From Pacificimonas flava (lineage in GTDB: Bacteria; Pseudomonadota; Alphaproteobacteria; Sphingomonadales; Sphingomonadaceae), in the NCBI RefSeq assembly GCF_000342165.1, contig NZ_AMRV01000005.1:124001-188000 (forward strand): DNA of 64,000 nt, given 5' to 3'. The position numbers and the translations under genes are program-made. Numbering within the stretch: position 1 is the first letter of the stretch; every line of letters starts with the position of its first letter. The notes beneath the pieces were generated by a model, which was given only the letters and a program-made list of their open reading frames with translations, did not search any database and was not told where the DNA came from. Shown in pieces: positions 14,224 to 23,157 of the stretch.

Positions 14224-15885
14224 TTATTGCCGGGCGGCGGCGCTTTCCTCGCGCCGCGCCTTGAACTCCGAGCCGTCCTTCCAGGTCGGCCAGTCGCCGG
14301 AGCCGGCAAGGTCGGCGCCGATCGTGCCGATCAGCGCAATATCCTGGATAGCGCCGGTCAGGTCCCAATCCTCGCTGAGACGGTCGCATGCCTGATGATA
14401 GCAATTTCCGGTATAGTCATCGATCCAGGCCTGTCCGGCCTTACGCCCGCCGTCCTTCAGGTCGGCAGCACCGGCAATCCCCATCAGCAGCATGACCGGC
14501 ACCCCGCGCTTGGCGAACGAGAAATGGTCGGCCCGGTAGAACAAACCGTTCTGCGGCAGGCTTTCCGGCGTCACCGTGCGCCCCTGCGTCGCGGCCACTG
14601 TGGCCATACGGTCTTCCAGCGTGTTCTGCCCCTCGCCGACCAAAATCACGTCGCTCGCGGCGCCGGCGGTCTGCAGGATATCGATGTCGAGATTGGCCAC
14701 GGTCTTTTCGAGCGGAAAGACCGGATTTGCCGCATAATATTCCGAACCTAGAAGGCCGCGTTCCTCTGCCGTCCAAGCGGCGAAGATCACGCTGCGCTCC
14801 AGCGGCGGGCCGGCCTGCATGTTGCGGGCGATTTCCAGCATGCCGGCGATGCCGAGCGCATCGTCGTTCGCGCCCGCGCGGTAGATATGTCCGTGCTCGT
14901 CCGGCTTGCCCTCGCCATAGGCGTCCCAATGCGCGCCGTACATGATGACCTGATCCGGGTGGGCGGTCCCCGGAATACGGGCGAGGACATTGTGACTGTC
15001 GACCTGCTCATGCTGCACCGGCACGGATGCGTTGAAGGTCACGCCCTCGAGCGGGACGGGGTGGAAGTCGGGGGAGCGGGCCGCTTCCTTCAATGCCGCC
15101 AGGTCCAGCCCGGCGGCACTGAAGAGCTGCGTTGCCGCATCGCCGGCAATCCAGCCCTGCAGCGCGAGGCTGGTCAGTTCATCCGGCGCGCGCTCAATGT
15201 CGTAGTTCTCGCCCCCGGGACTTTCGACGACGTTCCAGCCATAGCCGGCCGCGTCCGTCTGGTGAACGATCAGCGCCGCGACCGCGCCCTGCCGCGCCGC
15301 CTCCTCGAACTTGTAGGTCCAGCGCCCGTAATAGGTCATGGCCTTGTCGCCGAACGTGCCGGCCGCCGGCTCACCGGGCCGCGCCGCAAAATCGGGGTCG
15401 TTTACCAGGAACACGGCGACCTTTCCCTTAAGGTCTGCGCCCTTGAAATCGTCCCAGCCGCGTTCCGGCGCATTGACGCCGTAGCCGACGAAGACGACGG
15501 GCGCATTTTCCACGCGCGCGACGTCGTCGGGACGGATGGTGGAGACGTAAATCTCCTCTGCCTGGGTGGCGGGCATGGTCCCCGTCGGCGTTGCAAAGGC
15601 CATGCTGCCCTTGCCAAGTTTCGTATGCAGCAGCGGTACCGTTTGCAGCCACTGGCCGTCCGGGCCGGCAGGCTCCAGCCCAAGCGCCTCGAACCTGGCG
15701 ATCAGATAACCGAGCGTGCGGTCTTCGCCTGCGGTTCCCGGCGCGCGGCCCTCGAACGTATCGGAAGCCAGCGTCCCGACAGTCTGTTCAAGCTGGGCGG
15801 GGTCAATATCCATCTCGGCAAGAGCGGGGTGGGCTGTGCCGGCAAGAAGCGCGGCGGCGAAGGCGAAACGGCGGATCATCGTCAT
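14224..15885 (-). CDS. M28 family metallopeptidase with PA domain, secreted
   Basis: 553 residues with a Sec signal peptide (MIRRFAFAAALLAGTAHPALA). A PA insertion domain occupies roughly residues 120-250. The M28 zinc site follows: YGAHWDAYG (His, Asp), GANDDALGIAGMLEIA (Asp), AWTAEERGLLGSEYYA (Glu-Glu), DIDI and a later His in YRADHFSF. These residues match the co-catalytic two-zinc aminopeptidase fold. It probably hydrolyses peptides in the periplasm or outside the cell. ATG at 15885 was chosen over GTG at 15894. Neighbours give no pathway context: the convergent MFS gene and the divergent cobT are on the other strand. Confidence 0.92.
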   Translation of the reverse strand: MTMIRRFAFAAALLAGTAHPALAEMDIDPAQLEQTVGTLASDTFEGRAPGTAGEDRTLGYLIARFEALGLEPAGPDGQWLQTVPLLHTKLGKGSMAFATPTGTMPATQAEEIYVSTIRPDDVARVENAPVVFVGYGVNAPERGWDDFKGADLKGKVAVFLVNDPDFAARPGEPAAGTFGDKAMTYYGRWTYKFEEAARQGAVAALIVHQTDAAGYGWNVVESPGGENYDIERAPDELTSLALQGWIAGDAATQLFSAAGLDLAALKEAARSPDFHPVPLEGVTFNASVPVQHEQVDSHNVLARIPGTAHPDQVIMYGAHWDAYGEGKPDEHGHIYRAGANDDALGIAGMLEIARNMQAGPPLERSVIFAAWTAEERGLLGSEYYAANPVFPLEKTVANLDIDILQTAGAASDVILVGEGQNTLEDRMATVAATQGRTVTPESLPQNGLFYRADHFSFAKRGVPVMLLMGIAGAADLKDGGRKAGQAWIDDYTGNCYHQACDRLSEDWDLTGAIQDIALIGTIGADLAGSGDWPTWKDGSEFKARREESAAARQ

Positions 15886-16011
15886 GCCGCGCACACTAGG
15901 GCGGACGCGCAGCAGGGCAAGCCGCTAGCGAACAAACCGCAAAGGGCATGGCACTGCCGGGCCCCGGTCTGCTAGCGGGCAGCTGCGAACCGAGATCCAG
16001 AAGGGGCCAGA

Positions 16012-17028
16012 ATGCAGGATGCCGCGCAGGCCGGCGAACCGTCCGCAGCGCAAATCGCAGCGGCGCTCGACGGCAAGACGAAGCCGCAGGGGTCGCTTGG
16101 TCGTCTGGAAGCGCTCGCGGCGCAGATCGCGGCGCTGCAGGGAAGGCTGGTCCCCAAAATGAAGCGCGCGGCGCTGACGATTTTTGCTGCCGATCACGGG
16201 ATTGCAGCTGCCGGCGTCTCTGCCTTCCCGCAGGATGTGACCGGGCAGATGGTCGCAAACTTCCTTGCCGGCGGCGCAGCGGCGAACGTGATCGCGCAGA
16301 GCATGGACGTTCCCGTAACCGTCGTCGACTGCGGTGTTCGTACGGAGCCGGACGGGAGGCCCGGCCTCGTTTCGCTGCGGCTGGGTGCGGGAACGGCGAA
16401 CAGTTTGCACGGGCCTGCGATGGCGGCGGCGGACGCTGAGGCGGCTTTGGATAATGGCCTTCGGTACGGAGCCGCTATCGATGCGGATGCCGTATGCTTC
16501 GGGGAAATGGGCATCGCCAATACCTCGTCCGCGACGCTGCTCGCGCATAAATTGACCGGCATCCCCGTCGCTGTTCTAGCCGGCCGGGGAACCGGGCTCG
16601 ACGATGAGGCCCTGATGCGAAAGACCGTCATTCTGGAAAGGGCTGCGGCGCGTACCGGTCGTCTGTCCCCTCGCGCGGCGCTGGCGGAGGTGGGAGGCTT
16701 CGAGATCGGCACCATGGCCGGGGCGATGCTCGGTGCAGCCCGGAAGCGGCGGATCGTCATCGTCGATGGCTTTATCGCCGGCGCGGCGGCCCTGCTGGCG
16801 CGCGCGCTGGAGCCCCGGGTCGACCGCGCACTGATCTGGTCCCACCGCTCTGCCGAGCGCGGGCACGGTGCCCTGCTCGATCATGTCAGCGCGCGACCTC
16901 TCTTCGATTTCGACATGCGGCTGGGCGAGGGGACGGGCGCTCTTCTGGCTTGGCCGACAGTGAGGGCGGCGGCGGCGATCTTCCGCATGGCGAGCTTTGC
17001 CGATGCCGGCGTGACGGAGCGCCGCTGA
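16012..17028 (+). CDS. cobT: Nicotinate-nucleotide:dimethylbenzimidazole phosphoribosyltransferase CobT
   Basis: 338 residues. CobT transfers ribose phosphate from nicotinate mononucleotide to dimethylbenzimidazole, making alpha-ribazole phosphate for the lower ligand of B12. Diagnostic motifs are TKPQGSLGRLE near residue 24, FAADHGIAAAGVSAFPQ, FGEMGIANTSSATLL, and the catalytic Glu in LGEGTGALLAWP near the C-terminus. A good ribosome site (AAGGGG) precedes the ATG. It is the first gene of cobT-cobS-cobC-cobO. No bluB for dimethylbenzimidazole synthesis is present in the window, so the base must come from elsewhere in the genome or from outside. Confidence 0.96.
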   Translation: MQDAAQAGEPSAAQIAAALDGKTKPQGSLGRLEALAAQIAALQGRLVPKMKRAALTIFAADHGIAAAGVSAFPQDVTGQMVANFLAGGAAANVIAQSMDVPVTVVDCGVRTEPDGRPGLVSLRLGAGTANSLHGPAMAAADAEAALDNGLRYGAAIDADAVCFGEMGIANTSSATLLAHKLTGIPVAVLAGRGTGLDDEALMRKTVILERAAARTGRLSPRAALAEVGGFEIGTMAGAMLGAARKRRIVIVDGFIAGAAALLARALEPRVDRALIWSHRSAERGHGALLDHVSARPLFDFDMRLGEGTGALLAWPTVRAAAAIFRMASFADAGVTERR

Positions 17029-17031
17029 CGA

Positions 17032-17799
17032 ATGTCAGCCGACCTTCTGAAAAGGGAACTTGCCCGTTTCCTCGCGGCGGTCATGTTCCTGACGCGCGTG
17101 CCCGTGCCACTCCTGGCCCACGATTCTGACATGGCCACGGCCTCCGCGCGCTATTATCCCCTTGTGGGGATCCTGATCGGCGCAGTTGCCGCTGCCGGGT
17201 TTGCCGGCGGGCTGGCAATCGGCGGAGGCGTTGTCGGCGCGCTGCTCGCGACTGCTGCGACCCTGCTCCTGACCGGTGCCTTTCATGAGGATGGGCTGGC
17301 CGATCTGTTCGACGGGATGGGGGCATCATCGCCGGCCCGTGCTCTTGAAATTATGCGCGACAGCCGGCTTGGCACGTTCGGCGCTGCGGCGCTGTTCATC
17401 GTGTTGGCGCTGAAGGTCGCAGCCTTGGCGCAGTTGCCGGCCGCGCTCGCCTTGGCTGCGCTGATCGCCGTGCACGGGTTGTCGCGCCTGTCCGCCCTGA
17501 TCGTCATCGCCACGTCGCGCTACGTCCGCAGCGACGGGACGGCGAAACCCGTTGCGGACAGTATGAACATGAGCGGATTGGCGACGGCTGCGCTGATTGG
17601 CATCGTGATCCTGACCGGGTTCGCGCTTCATACAAGCCTGCCGCTTGTGGGCGCGTTGATGCTGGGCCTCACCGCCGGCCATATTCTGGCACGTGCCGCG
17701 TTCGAGCGCCGGCTGGGGGGATATACAGGCGATTGTCTGGGCGCCGTGCAGCAGATTTCCGAAGTGGGAGCGTATCTGGCGCTGCTGGCATGGCTCTGA
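17032..17799 (+). CDS. cobS: Adenosylcobinamide-GDP ribazoletransferase (cobalamin synthase) CobS
   Basis: 255 residues, inner-membrane. CobS joins GDP-cobinamide to alpha-ribazole or its phosphate. The conserved acidic motif GAFHEDGLADLFDGMG near residue 82 matches the CDP-alcohol-like active site of this family, with other markers FLTRVPVP near the N-terminus and DCLGAVQQISEVGAYLALL at the C-terminus. About six hydrophobic helices are present. The start lies three bases after the cobT stop and the end overlaps cobC by 10 bases, showing tight coupling in the operon. Confidence 0.96.
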   Translation: MSADLLKRELARFLAAVMFLTRVPVPLLAHDSDMATASARYYPLVGILIGAVAAAGFAGGLAIGGGVVGALLATAATLLLTGAFHEDGLADLFDGMGASSPARALEIMRDSRLGTFGAAALFIVLALKVAALAQLPAALALAALIAVHGLSRLSALIVIATSRYVRSDGTAKPVADSMNMSGLATAALIGIVILTGFALHTSLPLVGALMLGLTAGHILARAAFERRLGGYTGDCLGAVQQISEVGAYLALLAWL

Positions 17800-18317
17800 T
17801 CTTTCTGCGCCATGCGCCGATCCGGGATGCGGCGGGGCTTTGCTATGGGCAATTTGACGTCGCGGCGGAACCCGTGGGCGCGGCCGAGTTGGCGTCCCTT
17901 GCGGCCTCGCTCGGCAAACCGGCGCGCATCCTGACGAGTCCGCTGTCGCGGTGCCAGGACCTCGCCCTCCCGCTCGGCCGGCATTTGGGCCAGAGTCCGA
18001 TCGTCGATGTCAGGCTGGCGGAGATGGATTTCGGGCGTTGGGAGGGGCGGCCCTGGACCGAAATTCCCCGTTCGGAAATCGATGAATGGGCGGCGGATGT
18101 CGAGGGCGCACGGCCGCATCGCGGCGAAAGCGTGGCCATGCTGGGCGCACGCGTTTCGGATTTCATTCGGGACGTTCAGGGCCGGGCGGGCGACAGTCTC
18201 GTCGTGACGCATCTGGGGGTCGTACGCGCCGCGCTTCGCGCCGTCGGCCGGGTGGACGCGCTTGAGACGCGGCTCGGCTTCTGCGAGGCGCTGCGTCTGG
18301 AGGAGACATTGGAATGA
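17790..18317 (+). CDS. cobC: Histidine phosphatase, probable alpha-ribazole phosphatase CobC
   Basis: 175 residues of the phosphoglycerate-mutase-like superfamily. The catalytic motif LRHAP near the N-terminus replaces the usual RHG/RHE form. Other active-site pieces are SPLSRCQD near residue 50, EMDFGRWEGRPW and the second His in VVTHLGVVRA. It would remove the phosphate of alpha-ribazole phosphate or of adenosylcobalamin phosphate. The ATG at 17790 begins inside the cobS end and its stop overlaps cobO (ATGA), so it is an integral operon member. The context makes the B12 role much more likely than another phosphatase function. Confidence 0.88.
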   Translation: MALIFLRHAPIRDAAGLCYGQFDVAAEPVGAAELASLAASLGKPARILTSPLSRCQDLALPLGRHLGQSPIVDVRLAEMDFGRWEGRPWTEIPRSEIDEWAADVEGARPHRGESVAMLGARVSDFIRDVQGRAGDSLVVTHLGVVRAALRAVGRVDALETRLGFCEALRLEETLE

Positions 18318-18922
18318 CCGAAGCCGCACAGAATGCCGGGCACAAGGCCGAGATGGAAAAGCTGCAGGCGGCGCAGCGCGAGAAGCGCCGGACGCTGACC
18401 GACCCCGAGCGCGGCCTGGTTCTCGTCCATACCGGTGATGGCAAGGGCAAGTCGACGAGCGCGTTCGGCGTCATCGCCCGCGCGCTTGGCTGGGGGCAGC
18501 GCGTCGCGGTCGTACAGTTCATCAAGGGGAAGTGGAAAACCGGGGAAAAGCAATTCTTCACGCGCTTTCCAGACCTTCTGGAATGGCACGTCATGGGGGA
18601 CGGTTTCACCTGGGACACACAGGACCGTGACAGGGATATCGCGGCAGCAAGGGCCGCGCTGGCAAAGGCGAGAACGCTGATCGAAAGCGGTGATTTCGCG
18701 CTGATCGTCCTCGACGAAATCAACATCGCGCTTCGCTATGACTATCTTTCCGTGACGGACGTTCTGGCGGCGCTAGAGGCGCGCGCGGATACGGCGGTAA
18801 TCCTGACCGGTCGGGACGCGAAGCCCGAACTGATGGATGCCGCGGACGGCGTGACCGAGATGCGCGAAGTGAAGCATCCCTTTCACGCCGGCATCCGCGC
18901 TCAGCAAGGCATCGATTTCTAA
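18314..18922 (+). CDS. cobO: Cob(I)yrinic acid a,c-diamide adenosyltransferase (CobO/BtuR)
   Basis: 202 residues. The P-loop HTGDGKGKSTSAFG near residue 38 and the phrases VQFIKGKWKTGE and IVLDEINIALRYDYL are diagnostic of the CobA/CobO/BtuR family, which transfers adenosine from ATP to the Co(I) corrinoid. The C-terminus HPFHAGIRAQQGIDF is also typical. An N-terminal charged extension (residues 1-30) precedes the P-loop. It closes the first operon half; the cobalamin riboswitch starts about 70 bases after its stop. It allows salvage of cobinamide or cobalamin imported by the Btu system. Confidence 0.96.
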   Translation: MTEAAQNAGHKAEMEKLQAAQREKRRTLTDPERGLVLVHTGDGKGKSTSAFGVIARALGWGQRVAVVQFIKGKWKTGEKQFFTRFPDLLEWHVMGDGFTWDTQDRDRDIAAARAALAKARTLIESGDFALIVLDEINIALRYDYLSVTDVLAALEARADTAVILTGRDAKPELMDAADGVTEMREVKHPFHAGIRAQQGIDF

Positions 18923-18952
18923 CCGGCGATGCGGCGCATTCGCGCTCGGCGA

Positions 18953-18958
18953 TTGACA
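18953..18958 (+). promoter_or_regulatory. Candidate -35 (TTGACA) upstream of the cobalamin riboswitch
   Basis: A consensus TTGACA stands 32 bases before the riboswitch. The -10 region is GC-rich and poor (around CAAAGG, 18977-18982), so only the -35 is convincing. Confidence 0.4.
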
Positions 18959-18990
18959 AGCCGCGCCGCGCCGCGCCAAAGGCGGCCGCA

Positions 18991-19167
18991 GACGGTGCCT
19001 CTGTCCGATGGACGGCGGTGAAAAGGGAAGTCGGTGCGAAACCGGCGCTGTGCCCGCAACTGTAAGCCGGAAGTTCCGGACCGGAAATGTCACTGGCAGC
19101 GCGTTCATGCGCGGCTGGGAAGACGGGTCTAGCGAGCGATGATCGGCGAGCCAGGAGACCTGCCGTC
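18991..19167 (+). promoter_or_regulatory. Cobalamin (AdoCbl) riboswitch
   Basis: The element has the conserved aptamer strings in order: GGTGCC near 18994, AAAAGGGAAGTCGGTGCGAA, CCCGCAACTGTAAGCCGG, GTCACTGG, and the B12 box GAGCCAGGAGACCTGCC ending at 19164. GACGG (18991-18995) can pair with CCGTC (19163-19167) to close P1. It precedes btuB and should shut off the btuB-btuF-btuC-btuD-cobQ-cbiB-cobD operon when adenosylcobalamin is abundant. About 207 bases separate it from the btuB start. The rest of the 452-base gap between cobO and btuB holds only a candidate -35 (18953) and a GC-rich hairpin (19273-19292). Confidence 0.96.
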
Positions 19168-19272
19168 GCGTCGTTCGTCCGGGGGCCGGGTCCAGCCCAT
19201 GCGGACAGGAAGCGAAACGTTTCCCAAAGTAACGACAGCAAGAATGGCTCGTTTCGGGGTCGGATTTGTGCT

Positions 19273-19292
19273 GCGGCCGCGCTTTTGGCCGC
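19273..19292 (+). other. GC-rich hairpin in the leader between riboswitch and btuB
   Basis: GCGGCC (19273-19278) and GGCCGC (19287-19292) form a 6-bp stem with an 8-base loop. No T-run follows. It could belong to the riboswitch expression platform or be incidental in GC-rich DNA. Confidence 0.35.
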
Positions 19293-19374
19293 GTCGCCCG
19301 TCCGGCCGGCCACACTGTCAAATCCCGGTCGCGCCCGGACGCGCGGCCCGTCTGTGCTTTGGAACAAGACGAAC

Positions 19375-21303
19375 ATGAAGCCCATCATCCTTTATGGCGC
19401 CGCCATCGGCGCCGTCCTTTGCGTACCCGGTGTCGCAGCGGCGCAGTCCCCCAATCTGGTCGAGGCGGGCGCACAGGACGACGATACCATCGTGGTCACT
19501 GCGAACCGCACGCAGCGCCGCCTGTCCGACGTCGGCGAGTCCGTCAGCATCATCGGCGAAAAGGCGATTATCGAGCGGCAGCCGACGGAGGTCCTCGACC
19601 TTCTGCGCACCGTGCCGGGGCTCACCTTCAACAGCAATGGCGGGATTGGCACCAGCACCTCTGTCAGCATTCGCGGCGCGAACAGCGACCAGACCGTCGT
19701 CCTGATCGACGGCGTCAAGCTGAACGATCCGGCCTCTCCCGGTGGGGGCTTTAACTTCGGATCGCTGCTGACCGGCAACATCGCCCGCGTCGAGGTCGTG
19801 CGCGGATCGCAGTCGGTGCTGTACGGTAGCCAGGCGATCGGCGGTGTCATCAACCTGCTGACGCGCGAACCGACCGAGGACCTTGCGGCCTTCGCCCGCG
19901 CCGAATATGGCGAACGGGACACGGCGCAACTGGTCGGCAATGTCTCTCAGCGTTTCGGCCCCGTGGCCGTCAGCGCGGGCGGCAATTATTTGCGCACCGA
20001 CGGCATCTCCGCATTCAGCCGCGCGCGTGGCGGTATCGAGCCCGACGGTTTCGAAAGCTGGGGCGCGAACGGCAAGGTAGATGTCTATCTGACCGACACC
20101 ATCTCGCTGGATCTGCGCGGTTTCTATGCCGACGGCGAGACGGAGGTGGACGGGTTTCCCGCCCCCGACTTCGCACTCGCCGACACGGACGAGATTTCCG
20201 AGCGGACCGATTTCGTCGGCTATGGCGGGCTGAACGCATCGTTGATGGACGGCCGTTTCCGCAACCGGATCGGTTTTGCCTATACCAATATCGACCGTCA
20301 GAATATCGACCGGTCGGGCAATAGCGACGTGGAGACGTTCGATGCGAACGGCGAGAATCGGCGGTTCGAATATCAGGGCGTTTTCGAGGCGGCGGATCAT
20401 GCCGAGCTGGTCTTCGGCGCGGAAACCGAGACCTCCGAATTTCGCAGCTCCAGCTATGGCGGCCCGGCCGCGACGGCGGAGGTCGGTATCGACAGCATCT
20501 ATGGCCAGGTGAACCTGACGCCGCTGGCCGGCCTGTCGCTGACCGGCGGCGTGCGCTACGATCATCACGAGACCTTCGGCGGCAACACGGTGTTCGCGGT
20601 CAGCGGAGCCTATACGCCGAATGCCGGTTCGACGACGATCCGCGGTAGCTTTGGGGAGGGCTTCAAGGCGCCGGCGCTCTATCAGCTCTACAGCGAATAT
20701 GGCAATGAGGCGTTGCAGCCGGAACAGTCGGACAGCTGGGACGTGGGCGTTACGCAGCGCCTGGTCGGCGGCCTCGCGGAAGTGGGCGTCACCTATTTCC
20801 GCCGCGATGCCGAAAACCAGATCGCCTTCGTATCCTGCTTTCAGAATTCTGACCCGATTTGCACGGACCGCCCGAACGGGACCTATGGCAACATCGCACG
20901 CACGAATGCGGACGGCGTTGAGGTCGGCCTTGCGCTACGGCCGGCGGCAGGCTTCGACCTCTCCGCGAACTATTCCTTCATCGATACGCAGGATGAAGCG
21001 ACGGGCAACGTCCTCGCCCGTCAGCCAAAGCACAAGGTCAGCCTGCTCGCCGACTATCGTCTGCCATCGGGCATCGCATTCGGCGGGACGGTCGTGCAGG
21101 TGGGCGACAGTTTCGACAACGCCTCCAACAGCCGCGCGCTCGATGGCTATGTGACGGTCGATCTGCGCGCGTCCGTTCCCGTCGCGAAGGGGGTGGAGCT
21201 TTACGGCCGTGCGGAAAACCTGTTCGACGCGGAATATGAAACCGTTTTCCGCTATGGCGCCGCGCCGCAGACCTTTCTTGGCGGCGTTCGTCTGGTGATC
21301 TGA
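19375..21303 (+). CDS. btuB: TonB-dependent cobalamin/corrinoid receptor BtuB
   Basis: 642 residues with signal peptide MKPIILYGAAIGAVLCVPGVAAAQ. The TonB box region is DDTIVVTANRTQRRLSDVG, followed by a plug domain (LLRTVPGLTFNSNGGIGT, SIRGANSDQTVVLIDGVKLNDP) and a 22-strand-type barrel ending in GGVRLVI. The reading frame is open upstream into the riboswitch, so a start must be chosen; the ATG at 19375 gives a clean signal peptide, whereas a start near 19087 would lie within the aptamer. Riboswitch control and adjoining btuF-btuC-btuD identify the substrate as B12 or related corrinoids. Confidence 0.93.
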   Translation: MKPIILYGAAIGAVLCVPGVAAAQSPNLVEAGAQDDDTIVVTANRTQRRLSDVGESVSIIGEKAIIERQPTEVLDLLRTVPGLTFNSNGGIGTSTSVSIRGANSDQTVVLIDGVKLNDPASPGGGFNFGSLLTGNIARVEVVRGSQSVLYGSQAIGGVINLLTREPTEDLAAFARAEYGERDTAQLVGNVSQRFGPVAVSAGGNYLRTDGISAFSRARGGIEPDGFESWGANGKVDVYLTDTISLDLRGFYADGETEVDGFPAPDFALADTDEISERTDFVGYGGLNASLMDGRFRNRIGFAYTNIDRQNIDRSGNSDVETFDANGENRRFEYQGVFEAADHAELVFGAETETSEFRSSSYGGPAATAEVGIDSIYGQVNLTPLAGLSLTGGVRYDHHETFGGNTVFAVSGAYTPNAGSTTIRGSFGEGFKAPALYQLYSEYGNEALQPEQSDSWDVGVTQRLVGGLAEVGVTYFRRDAENQIAFVSCFQNSDPICTDRPNGTYGNIARTNADGVEVGLALRPAAGFDLSANYSFIDTQDEATGNVLARQPKHKVSLLADYRLPSGIAFGGTVVQVGDSFDNASNSRALDGYVTVDLRASVPVAKGVELYGRAENLFDAEYETVFRYGAAPQTFLGGVRLVI

Positions 21304-21307
21304 TCCG

Positions 21308-22153
21308 ATGCGGCGCGCGCTTCTGACCCTGGGTCTTTCAGTCCTTGTTGCCGCCTGTTCGCCCGGCGGGGCAGGCAATGGCCCGGCCGGCGGGACGGAG
21401 CCGCGCCGCATCGTGAGCCTGGATTACTGCGCGGACCAGTATGTACTGCGCTTCGCGGACCGGCAGGAGATCGCCGCCGTGTCCCCCGATGCGGACGCGC
21501 GCTTTTCCTACATGCGGGCACGCGCGAAGGGGCTGCCGCAGGTGCGACCGCGAACGGCGGATATCCTGATCCTGCAGCCCGATCTGGTGGTGCGCTCCTA
21601 TGGCGGCGAGCCCGGCATCGCGGACGCACTGGAACGGGCCGGCGTTCCGGTGCTTCAGGTCGGCTTTCCCACCGACATCTCGGAGGTGCGGGCGGAGGTG
21701 CGCCGGATCGGCGCCGCGCTGGGGAAAGCGCGAGAAGCGAAGGCCTTGTCCGACGCAGTCGGTCGACGGATCGGGAGAATAGCAAAGGCCCCGTCCGGCG
21801 CGGAACCGGAACTGCTTTATATGACTCCGGCGGGCGTGACCTCTGGCCCGGGAACGCTGGTCAACGACATGATTGAGGCGGCCGGCTACCGGAATTTCCA
21901 GACGCGCGCCGGCTGGAACCCATTGCCGCTCGAGCGGCTGGCCTATGACCGGCCGGACGTTGTGGCTGCGGCCTTTTTCGAAAGCGCGACGAACCATGTC
22001 GACAATTGGAGCGCGGCGCGTCACCCGGTCGCCCGCGCCCAGCTCGCCGAATTGCCGGTCGTGCCGCTTGAGGGGGCGTGGACATCCTGCGGCGGCTGGT
22101 TCCTGATCGATGCGGTCGAGGCGCTGGCCGCCGCGCGGGGCGCGCCGGTATGA
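21308..22153 (+). CDS. btuF: Corrinoid ABC transporter substrate-binding lipoprotein BtuF
   Basis: 281 residues. The N-terminal signal carries a lipobox (LVAACSPG), so the protein is probably membrane-anchored on the periplasmic side, unlike soluble E. coli BtuF. The class III (helical backbone) binding-protein fold is indicated by RRIVSLDYCADQYVLRF at the start and the segments ADILILQPDLVV and YDRPDVVAAAFFES. It delivers corrinoid to BtuC-BtuD. It follows btuB by four bases and overlaps btuC (ATGA). Confidence 0.9.
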   Translation: MRRALLTLGLSVLVAACSPGGAGNGPAGGTEPRRIVSLDYCADQYVLRFADRQEIAAVSPDADARFSYMRARAKGLPQVRPRTADILILQPDLVVRSYGGEPGIADALERAGVPVLQVGFPTDISEVRAEVRRIGAALGKAREAKALSDAVGRRIGRIAKAPSGAEPELLYMTPAGVTSGPGTLVNDMIEAAGYRNFQTRAGWNPLPLERLAYDRPDVVAAAFFESATNHVDNWSAARHPVARAQLAELPVVPLEGAWTSCGGWFLIDAVEALAAARGAPV

Positions 22154-23157
22154 CGGGCTTGCCTGGCCAGTTGCGGGAGGGTGGCTTGAACATGGCGCTG
22201 GTGGCGGCGCTGGCACTGGTGCTCCTGCTTGCTCTGACCCTTGGATCCGTATCGCTCCCGCTCGACCGGGCGCTGCTTGCGCTGTTCGGGGGCGGAAGCG
22301 CAGGCGATCGCATCGTGATCTGGCAGATCCGTCTGCCCCGCGTCCTAGCCGCCGGTCTGGTCGGCGCCGCACTCGGCCTCAGCGGGGCCGGTCTGCAAGG
22401 ACTGTTGCGCAATCCCTTGGCGGAGCCCGGCGTTCTCGGCGTCTCCGCCTCGGCGGCCCTGTTCGCGAGCGCGACGCTGTATTTCGGACTTGCCGTCGCC
22501 GGGCCGTTGACCCTGCCGTTGGCCGCGACGTTCGGTGCGCTCGCCGCGACGGGCATCGTCGCGGCAGCGGCGCTGCGCACGCGTTCGGTGGTGACGCTGA
22601 TCCTGATTGGCGTGGGCCTGTCCAGCTTTTCGGCGGCGTTGATGGCGCTGCTGATGAATCTGGCGCCCAATCCGTTCTCGCTCGCCGACATGGTGAACTG
22701 GATGCTGGGCACCGTCGCCAATCGCAGCGCGCAGGATCTGCTGTTCGCCGCACCGTTCCTGATTGCGGGCGGTGCGCTTCTTTTCGGCGCGCGGCGCGGC
22801 CTGTCGGCGCTGACCTTGGGAGAGGAGGCGGCCGAGGGTCTCGGTCTCAACCTGCGGCGACAGCGAGTGCTGATCATCCTCGGTGCTGGCCTTGCCACGG
22901 GCGCATCGGTGGCCCTGGCGGGCTCCATCGGTTTCGTGGGGATCGTCGCCCCGCACCTTGTCCGGCCGCTGGTACGACACGACCCGGCAAAGGTGTTGCT
23001 ACCGGCGGCGCTTCTCGGCGCGCTGATCCTGATGGCTGCGGACATCGGCGTACGGGTGCTGCCGACGGACAGCGAACTGAAGCTGGGTGTGGTCGCCTCC
23101 CTTCTCGGCGCGCCGGTCTTCATCTGGATCGCGGCGCGGCGCAGGTTGATCGCATGA
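22150..23157 (+). CDS. btuC: Corrinoid ABC transporter permease BtuC (FecCD family)
   Basis: 335 residues with about ten hydrophobic helices. FecCD-family markers are IWQIRLPRVLAAGLVGAALG near residue 57, GAGLQGLLRNPLAEPGVLGVS, and GSIGFVGIVAPHLVRPLVRHD in the coupling region. Two copies form the inner-membrane channel with BtuD. The ATG at 22150 overlaps the btuF stop and its own stop overlaps btuD (ATGA). Iron-siderophore permeases share the family; the riboswitch and neighbours decide for corrinoids. Confidence 0.93.
   Translation: MTGLPGQLREGGLNMALVAALALVLLLALTLGSVSLPLDRALLALFGGGSAGDRIVIWQIRLPRVLAAGLVGAALGLSGAGLQGLLRNPLAEPGVLGVSASAALFASATLYFGLAVAGPLTLPLAATFGALAATGIVAAAALRTRSVVTLILIGVGLSSFSAALMALLMNLAPNPFSLADMVNWMLGTVANRSAQDLLFAAPFLIAGGALLFGARRGLSALTLGEEAAEGLGLNLRRQRVLIILGAGLATGASVALAGSIGFVGIVAPHLVRPLVRHDPAKVLLPAALLGALILMAADIGVRVLPTDSELKLGVVASLLGAPVFIWIAARRRLIA

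Noticed and set aside
12567-14309. A 580-codon open frame antisense to the sugar transporter gene
   Set aside because: Long antisense frames are common in GC-rich coding DNA. The translation is charged low-complexity sequence without domains, while the plus-strand protein is a clear 12-helix transporter.
19087-19374. Extending btuB upstream to 19087
   Set aside because: That start lies inside the cobalamin riboswitch and the extra residues do not form a signal peptide; the ATG at 19375 does.
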